Shown here piece after piece: positions 59,150 through 64,000 of a stretch of 64,000 nt of DNA. The position numbers and the translations under genes are program-made. Position 1 is the first letter of the stretch. Each line of letters opens with the position of its first letter. Origin of the DNA: G025836975 sp049646585 (GTDB lineage Bacteria > Pseudomonadota > Gammaproteobacteria > Burkholderiales > Burkholderiaceae_B); the NCBI GenBank assembly GCA_049646585.1, contig JBARWC010000051.1, positions 1-64,000 of the forward strand. The letters are read 5' to 3'. Under the pieces are notes generated by a model that had not been told where the DNA came from, ran no database searches, and worked only from the letters and a program-made list of their open reading frames with translations.

Positions 59150-59866
59150 ATGTCCACTATCCTAAACCCGTTCATTCGCGGTTATCAGAACCTACGCGTT
59201 ATCCGAACGTTGCTTATCACCTACGAGGATGATTGTCCGCCTGTCTGGCGGCCCTTGCATGCCAGCCAGACGCATCTTATTGATGATCAGGTCGCCTTAT
59301 TTCCTTGCCTGTTTGGCGAAGACTTTGCGATTGTTACCGAGGGTCAGGACGTGCCCGAAGAACTGGAAATACAATGCCAGACCGAAGGCATCGTGCGCAC
59401 AGTGGTCTACGCCATCGTCGCCGACGATGTTGACGACCAGCCGGTGCACGTGGGCGACACCTACTCTGAAGCAGCCGCGCACGAGGTGGTGCGCCGCCTG
59501 ACGTTCGAGACGGGCGTCTACAGCCGTGCCTGGGAAATCAGCACCGCTCACATTACCGAGCAGTCACAGCGTTATCTACGCGATTTGGCCGATCTTGCCA
59601 CACCGACCGGCTTCATGTTTATCGCTTTTCGAGTGCCGTACAGTCCGGCCATTGGCGTCAAGCTGATTGCGACGCCATGGACGGATAAGAATCTGCAAGC
59701 TATCGATGGCATCACCGCCGAGCAACTGCGCGAGGAACACCTTTCCAAAAACATGCCCGAGGATTTGATGCGGGTGCTGCACCTGGCGGCCAGTGCTGAT
59801 GTACGCATCCTGATTCTCGACGCGGACGCGCCGGAATTGGACGGTCTCCCAGTCTATGACATGTAA
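59150..59866 (+). CDS. DUF5983-like ICE protein
   Basis: 238 residues from the ATG at 59150. The C-terminal MRVLHLAASADVRILILDADAPELDGLPVYD resembles the DUF5983 domain common in ICE small genes; the assignment is by recall of that ending. Soluble, acidic. A terminator follows directly. Confidence 0.65.
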   Translation: MSTILNPFIRGYQNLRVIRTLLITYEDDCPPVWRPLHASQTHLIDDQVALFPCLFGEDFAIVTEGQDVPEELEIQCQTEGIVRTVVYAIVADDVDDQPVHVGDTYSEAAAHEVVRRLTFETGVYSRAWEISTAHITEQSQRYLRDLADLATPTGFMFIAFRVPYSPAIGVKLIATPWTDKNLQAIDGITAEQLREEHLSKNMPEDLMRVLHLAASADVRILILDADAPELDGLPVYDM

Positions 59867-59878
59867 GCTCTCAAACTT

Positions 59879-59903
59879 GCCCCTTTACCCAGGGGCTTCT
59901 TTT
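59879..59903 (+). terminator. Terminator after the DUF5983-like gene
   Basis: GCCCCT (59879-59884) with AGGGGC (59891-59896), then TTCTTTTT. Confidence 0.8.
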
Positions 59904-59982
59904 TGTCTGCTTGGTTGAAAAACGGACACACACCACATCTGTTTGATGGCAGACGACATGGCGCTACGGCGCCAAGCTTGCG

Positions 59983-60038
59983 GTATGTTTGCTGGCGTCG
60001 CCGGCATCATCCCAGGCAGTCAAGGCCGTCAAGACTGC
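59983..60038 (+). promoter_or_regulatory. Two-hairpin ICE leader motif, copy B
   Basis: Hairpin 1: GTATG and GCTGGC pair with GCCGGC and CATCC (one mismatch in the outer stem; inner stem changed on both sides relative to A and C). Hairpin 2: GCAGTC/GACTGC. Confidence 0.65.
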
Positions 60039-60099
60039 GGCGCACCCAAAGGTCGCTGGCTAACTTCATTTTCAGACGTCTATCGTCCATTTCATCCTC

Positions 60100-60138
60100 A
60101 AGGGATTTCACATCCCCTTGGGGGGTATGGAGTCCCTT
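60100..60138 (+). promoter_or_regulatory. Nested leader hairpin 4 (before gene at 60158)
   Basis: Outer AAGGGA/TCCCTT, inner CCCC-TT-GGGG; alternative AAGGGAT with ATCCCCTT. Ends 8 nt before GGAG. Confidence 0.65.
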
Positions 60139-60157
60139 ATCTTTTGGAGACTCCATC

Positions 60158-60973
60158 ATGGATCATCAAGCCATTCGTCAACAAATGCCTTCTCTAGTTG
60201 CCGGTCATGTCCCAAGCAACGCACGATCTTTCCAGTTCAATATCTTCGACGGGAAACCCAAGGAGACCATGCTGGGCTTTCACGTTGACCCGTCGCCCTT
60301 CGAGGGCAAGGTCGTCGCTATCACTGAGGAGGCCATCGTTGTCAAAACCAGTCGAACGAAGTTTGCAGTTCTGGATCGTACGCTCGTCACCGAGGTTCCC
60401 GACGAGGGCGCCAAGGTCGAAGTGATACCGTATGCACGTCGCCGTTTCGACGGTCAGCGTGCCGATACGCCTGAAGAGGCCATCGAACATACCGCAGACG
60501 GCACACCTTACACGGTGCAGCGCATGATCCTGGGTGCAGCACCGGCTAAATTGCCCGTGGTGCAACCACAGTGTCTGGAATTGCAACAGCTTATTGAACA
60601 ACTCGAGCAAATGCCAGCCCCCGATGGGCATCGACGGATCGCACACATGTTGGTCGATGCCCAGGCGCGTGACTTCGAGCTTGTTGACCCCACGCCTGCG
60701 GACATAATTCGGACACCGCCCACGGTGAGCTTCACCGTTGAGACAGAGCGGTTTTCCGGTCGCGTCAGCATCATCTATATGCGAGCGGACGATACGTATT
60801 CGGTGGCGCTGCATCGCGATGATGAACAGGTCGAGCGCCGCGACGACATCTATTTCGACATGCTGGGGGAAACGCTGGCCGATATGATTGATGACGGTAC
60901 CTGGCGTCGCATTCGTGTTCAGACCGTGCAAAAGCCAAGCCGCCGCAAGAAAGCGGCATCTTCTATGAATTAA
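60158..60973 (+). CDS. Hypothetical ICE protein, KfrB-like segment
   Basis: 271 residues from the ATG at 60158. FNIFDGKPKETMLGFHVDPSPFEGKVVAITEEAIVVKTSRTKFAVLDRTLV near residue 27 is a beta-rich domain with some resemblance to KfrB-type plasmid domains; the rest is acidic with a basic tail (PSRRKKAASS). Function unknown. Copy B and a nested hairpin lie in its leader; a strong terminator follows. Confidence 0.65.
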   Translation: MDHQAIRQQMPSLVAGHVPSNARSFQFNIFDGKPKETMLGFHVDPSPFEGKVVAITEEAIVVKTSRTKFAVLDRTLVTEVPDEGAKVEVIPYARRRFDGQRADTPEEAIEHTADGTPYTVQRMILGAAPAKLPVVQPQCLELQQLIEQLEQMPAPDGHRRIAHMLVDAQARDFELVDPTPADIIRTPPTVSFTVETERFSGRVSIIYMRADDTYSVALHRDDEQVERRDDIYFDMLGETLADMIDDGTWRRIRVQTVQKPSRRKKAASSMN

Positions 60974-60992
60974 CCCATCTGTTTTTCTCTGC

Positions 60993-61025
60993 GCCCCCGA
61001 CTCACCATCGGGGGCTTATTTTTTT
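60993..61025 (+). terminator. Terminator after the gene at 60158
   Basis: GCCCCCGA (60993-61000) with TCGGGGGC (61008-61015), then TTATTTTTTT. Confidence 0.9.
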
Positions 61026-61111
61026 GGTGACTTGCATTGGAGTGGCCAATACGGTCCGGTGCGATCACCCATTGTCTGTGGCGTATCAAGAGGCTTGATG
61101 CAACCCTTGGC

Positions 61112-61168
61112 GCATGCTTGCTGACGTTGTCAGCGACATGCCAGGCAACCCTCGGTCTTCAAGGTTGC
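61112..61168 (+). promoter_or_regulatory. Two-hairpin ICE leader motif, copy C
   Basis: Hairpin 1: GCATG and GCTGAC with GTCAGC and CATGC (61112-61141). Hairpin 2: GCAACC/GGTTGC (61145-61168). Confidence 0.65.
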
Positions 61169-61271
61169 GACGCGGCACCTACCGCGTGACCACCGCAGTT
61201 CGCATCGCATCCTCGCGCGAACGACTGTCAGCTTTAACTGATGGTGATGCAGCCGCTTTTTTCTACCCATC

Positions 61272-61314
61272 GCGGGGTGACGCACCTCCCGCCATGGGAT
61301 TGGTGTGTCTCCGC
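61272..61314 (+). promoter_or_regulatory. Nested leader hairpin 5 (before gene at 61338)
   Basis: GCGGGG/CTCCGC and GACGCACC/GGTGTGTC (one G-U each) enclose TCCC-GCCAT-GGGA. Alternative CGGG/CCCG. Ends 12 nt before AGGAG. Confidence 0.7.
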
Positions 61315-61337
61315 TTATATTTCATAGGAGATTCACC

Positions 61338-62252
61338 ATGAACCACACTTCTTCCGATACGAAGTCCTACTTTGATCTGCATACTTCTGGTATTGGTTAT
61401 CTGCAGCGCGCCCGAATCGTTCCCGTTCGAGGCGGTCGGCGTGCCGAGTCATTTCTGGCATGCACCGTCGCCGCGTTGGTCGGTCCCTCCAAGGACGCGA
61501 CACTGCGCTATTTTGACGTCAAAGTCTCTGGCGCCGATGCCAAGACACTGGTGCAGCGTTACGTTGGTATCGATGATCCGAAACAGCGGCCTTTGATCCG
61601 CTTTCGGATCGGCGACCTCTGGGGCGATCCTTATATTCGTCCCAGCGGCGAGCGCAAAGGTGAGCCAGCGGGAAGCCTCAAAGGCCGACTGCTCAAGGTC
61701 GAGCTGATTGATCGTGCCGAACTGGCCCAGATTGAACAGCACGAACTGACTACCCGAGGCATTGGCTATTTGAACCGTCCCAAGGAAGTGGCGCCAAAAA
61801 ATGGCGATCCGTTCCTGGCGTGCTCCATTGGTGCCTTGGCCGGGCCTGTCGAGGAACCCGACTACCGCTACATCGATACTGTTGTGACGACCACTGATGC
61901 CCAGCATCTGGTGCGTCGCTGCGTCGAGGCTGTCCAGGCCGAGCGCAAAGTACTGATCGCCTTTCGTCTGAACGACATGAAGACCGATCCGTACCTTCGT
62001 ACCAAGGGGGATCGTGCAGGCGAAGCCGCCTTGTCCTTGAAGTCCAACCTGATTCACATCAGTCTGATCAAGGTTGATGGCCAACAGGTTTATCCGGCTG
62101 TCGCCCAGACACCGGTATCAGAAGACGACGTACCCATCGAGAATACCGCTCAATCTGGCATTAGCGATGACGTACCGACTTCCGAACCTGCTCCAGGCGC
62201 GATACAAGGGCAACCGCTAACCGACGAGCCAGTGATGGCAACGACGTTCTGA
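61338..62252 (+). CDS. DUF3577 (STY4534-family) ICE protein with two tandem domains
   Basis: 304 residues from the ATG at 61338. DUF3577 occurs twice: residues about 10-125 (FDLHTSGIGYLQRARIVPV ... RFRIGDLWGDPYIRPSGERKG) and about 133-250 (HELTTRGIGYLNRPKEVAP ... AFRLNDMKTDPYLRTKGDRAG). Known members are described as ICE replication-associated proteins. A disordered acidic tail follows. The doubled domain looks like an internal duplication. Confidence 0.82.
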   Translation: MNHTSSDTKSYFDLHTSGIGYLQRARIVPVRGGRRAESFLACTVAALVGPSKDATLRYFDVKVSGADAKTLVQRYVGIDDPKQRPLIRFRIGDLWGDPYIRPSGERKGEPAGSLKGRLLKVELIDRAELAQIEQHELTTRGIGYLNRPKEVAPKNGDPFLACSIGALAGPVEEPDYRYIDTVVTTTDAQHLVRRCVEAVQAERKVLIAFRLNDMKTDPYLRTKGDRAGEAALSLKSNLIHISLIKVDGQQVYPAVAQTPVSEDDVPIENTAQSGISDDVPTSEPAPGAIQGQPLTDEPVMATTF

Positions 62253-62300
62253 TCTGACCGACTGAGTCCCACTCGAGGGTCCGACCCTTTCTTTCCCTAT

Positions 62301-62331
62301 GGCCCACAACCACCCTGCGTAGTTGTGGGCC
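62301..62331 (+). promoter_or_regulatory. Simple hairpin before the DUF3275 gene
   Basis: A perfect 10-bp stem GGCCCACAAC/GTTGTGGGCC with an 11-nt loop, 19 nt before AGGAGG. It occupies the place of the nested hairpin but lacks the inner CCC/GGG pair. Confidence 0.6.
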
Positions 62332-62361
62332 AGTGCACATTGATCACTCAGGAGGTGCCAC

Positions 62362-63033
62362 ATGGCGTCCACGGCAACACATTCATCCATATCCCCCATC
62401 ATTGTTGCGGGTCAGCTTACGCTGCGCACGATCCGAGGCCGTAACGGTCCGTTCACCGTCGGTCGCCTGACCACGCACCTTGGCGTGTTCGAGGTCAAAG
62501 ACGCCGAACTGGAGCAATACCCCGAAGGTAAGTACGACGGGGAGTTCATCATCAAGTACATCTACCCGAGGGCCTACCCAACCGGTGGCGGGATGCGTTT
62601 CGAAATTCGCGCCTCGTTGGACGGAATGACCCTCTCGGGCCTGGATGAACTGAGCCGCGACGAAGCCAAAAGCTTCGCCGCACAGGAAGTTGATCCACTC
62701 GATGAGGAGCTTGGTACGCCGCCGATAACAACACCGGCGACTGCACCCACGTCGAAAGCAACGCCGGTTCAAGCATCGGCAGACCCCTTGATCGATACCA
62801 CGCCGTTTGGTGTGGACACGCCCTCTGCAGCAGTTGCTGCTGGCGGTGGTCCTGACAGCGACGATGCCGCCTTGTTCGGTCTGCTGTGGCCGCTGGAGGA
62901 TTCCATCAAACTGGATTCAACCATCGACCGACGCACCCTGCGCACGCAGATCGCCCGCTTGGGCGAACTGGGCTACGCGCTGGACTTCAAAACGCAGGAG
63001 TGGAGCCGCCAGGCCGAACTGCAACCTGCGTAA
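62362..63033 (+). CDS. DUF3275 family ICE protein
   Basis: 223 residues from the ATG at 62362, AGGAGG 6 nt upstream. The N-terminal domain LTLRTIRGRNGPFTVGRLTTHLGVFEVKDAELEQYPEGKYDGEF is the DUF3275 signature; a Pro/Thr-rich linker leads to a C-terminal LFGLLWPLEDSIKLDSTIDRRTLRTQ segment. Characteristic of PFGI-1/ICEclc-type elements beside DUF3577; role unknown. Confidence 0.82.
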   Translation: MASTATHSSISPIIVAGQLTLRTIRGRNGPFTVGRLTTHLGVFEVKDAELEQYPEGKYDGEFIIKYIYPRAYPTGGGMRFEIRASLDGMTLSGLDELSRDEAKSFAAQEVDPLDEELGTPPITTPATAPTSKATPVQASADPLIDTTPFGVDTPSAAVAAGGGPDSDDAALFGLLWPLEDSIKLDSTIDRRTLRTQIARLGELGYALDFKTQEWSRQAELQPA

Positions 63034-63064
63034 TTACAGGCGCCGCATTCGCGGCGACCTTAAT

Positions 63065-63109
63065 CAACCCGCCGGGGTGTCGTCTCCCGCGCGGGGAGGG
63101 CTCCGGTTG
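63065..63109 (+). promoter_or_regulatory. Nested leader hairpin 6 (before gene at 63130)
   Basis: CAACC/GGTTG and CGGGG/CTCCG outside; CTCCC-GCGCG-GGGAG inside. Ends 7 nt before GGAGG. Confidence 0.65.
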
Positions 63110-63129
63110 CTTTATGGAGGTTTCTCATC

Positions 63130-63477
63130 ATGTCAACGATCACTGGTAGTACACCCTCACAGCCTATCGCGGACAGTCATCCTATGCTGGATGAGTCTGC
63201 GTGGCGTGCTGTCTGCGAGACGGCCGCTACACAAGCCCAAAACGGCTGCGGACTGTCTCACGACGTCTACGTGGAACGTTTCAGTTCGGCGATTGAGGAT
63301 CAAGTTGGTCAATTGCCCGAGTTTCAGCACGCACGGGCTTTGCACATAGCAAAGGAATGGGACTACGTAACACCTGCCCAAAGGCAGGAAACCCAGGATT
63401 GGAATGCTAAGCACGGCTATTGCACGCACGGGATCGAGCTGGGTTATTGCCCAGCTGGCTGCGATTCGGACTACTAA
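63130..63477 (+). CDS. Small Cys-containing ICE protein
   Basis: 115 residues from the ATG at 63130, GGAGG upstream. Helical body and a Cys/His-containing end (HGYCTHGIELGYCPAGCD) that could bind metal. Family not recognised. Confidence 0.68.
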   Translation: MSTITGSTPSQPIADSHPMLDESAWRAVCETAATQAQNGCGLSHDVYVERFSSAIEDQVGQLPEFQHARALHIAKEWDYVTPAQRQETQDWNAKHGYCTHGIELGYCPAGCDSDY

Positions 63478-63525
63478 GCGCTGGCACTTCACTTCATCGC
63501 CGCTTTTGCGGCTATTTCACATACC

Positions 63526-63559
63526 CGTCGGGGCGACCCCGATGGGGAGGTTCCCGACG
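63526..63559 (+). promoter_or_regulatory. Nested leader hairpin 7 (before gene at 63582)
   Basis: Outer CGTCGGG/CCCGACG (perfect 7 bp), inner CCCC-GAT-GGGG; alternative CGGGG-CGA-CCCCG. Ends 10 nt before AGGA. Confidence 0.7.
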
Positions 63560-63581
63560 ATTTCAATATAGGAACTTCACC

Positions 63582-63923
63582 ATGAGTCGGCACTACTTTG
63601 ACACAGTTCACAAGGGATTTCCCATCACCGTTCTACTGGGCTGGGATCGACCGACGGATTACTACTTCTTGGTCGTTGAGAAACCGGCCGAGTTGATCGA
63701 CAACACCGCGAAGGTTGAGAGTGACGACTTCTTGTATAGCAATCTGCACGAGAGCGATCCGTTCAACCATGGCCTGGACTACTACCGAGAAGTCTTACGC
63801 CATTTTCAGATTCTCGTGCCCGAGAGCATGTTCACCCAAGTCCAGCGTGACCGCGAACGCTATACCGGTAACCGTGTAGCCAAGCATCAGACCGACGGTT
63901 CGTTTACCGAACGGGAGCTCTGA
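63582..63923 (+). CDS. Hypothetical ICE protein
   Basis: 113 residues from the ATG at 63582. Starts MSRHYFDTVHKGFPITVLLGWDRP and continues YYFLVVEKPAELID; aromatic-rich, soluble. No family recognised. The last 77 nt of the window after it show no recognisable gene. Confidence 0.68.
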   Translation: MSRHYFDTVHKGFPITVLLGWDRPTDYYFLVVEKPAELIDNTAKVESDDFLYSNLHESDPFNHGLDYYREVLRHFQILVPESMFTQVQRDRERYTGNRVAKHQTDGSFTEREL

Positions 63924-64000
63924 GTTTCTATGTGGATCGGTCATTTGTACCGGTTCGTCTTCCCGGCGATGCGCTGCAATGGCACTCGCGTCCAGGGTGC

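Larger units (their letters stand above)
61026..61337 (+). other. Leader of the DUF3577 gene
   Basis: 312 nt with no gene, following a terminator, so it must hold a promoter. Contains copy C of the two-hairpin motif and nested hairpin 5. Confidence 0.6.

Noticed and set aside
62301..62331. An eighth member of the nested-hairpin family
   Set aside because: The hairpin before the DUF3275 gene has one long stem without the inner CCC/GGG pair, and its distance to the ribosome site (19 nt) is larger than in the seven others, so it was kept apart.
1..64000. CRISPR arrays, rRNA genes or insertion sequences
   Set aside because: No regularly spaced direct repeats, rRNA sequence or transposase gene was found by eye.

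Overview
The window looks like a chromosome segment of a GC-rich betaproteobacterium in the Alcaligenaceae/Bordetella-Pusillimonas neighbourhood. The reasons are four separate periplasmic Bug-type substrate receptors, a phasin for polyhydroxyalkanoate granules, the aat-bpt-pyrD cluster and many IclR/LysR/CoA-transferase catabolic loci. This placement is inferred from gene content only. No CRISPR array, rRNA or insertion sequence was recognised.

Positions 1-31,500 hold ordinary chromosomal genes: a CaCA exchanger fragment; a leader with a 22-residue ORF ahead of an MgtC-C-terminal-like gene; a CtaG-like protein; the protease BepA; ilvE divergent from azlCD; an RhlE-type helicase; a Bug receptor; phasin; pyrD-bpt-aat-NUDIX; an orphan MetI permease; carbonic anhydrase; tRNA-Cys; an AraC/MFS pair; an enoyl-CoA hydratase/CoA-transferase/Bug unit with a divergent LysR; and a yhhQ-queC operon behind a preQ1-I riboswitch.

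Positions 31,500-49,590 hold further catabolic and stress genes: an IclR/RraA/hydroxyacid dehydrogenase/Bug locus; a diheme cytochrome c with a Tat-exported flavoprotein; a sulfide-oxidation locus (sulfide:quinone reductase divergent from persulfide dioxygenase and a TauE/SafE exporter); hipBA; and an XRE-cupin/Bug/GST/class II aldolase locus.

At 49,591-49,608 lies an 18-bp copy of the 3' end of tRNA-Gly(GCC), the attachment sequence used by ICEclc-type elements. From there to the right edge the content is that of an integrative conjugative element of the PFGI-1/ICEclc family: an AbiEii/DUF6088 toxin-antitoxin pair, an XRE gene, a rearranged block with a truncated ParB, then DUF3158, SSB, topoisomerase III and a run of small element genes including DUF5983-like, DUF3577 (two tandem copies) and DUF3275 proteins.

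The most unusual feature is in the element's untranslated leaders. Seven gene starts between 57,800 and 63,600 carry the same kind of nested GC hairpin ending 7-12 nt before the Shine-Dalgarno sequence, although the sequences differ. Three of the long leaders also carry a 55-57 nt two-hairpin motif whose stems show compensatory changes. Together these suggest a family of cis-acting RNA (or DNA) elements controlling the element's maintenance genes.
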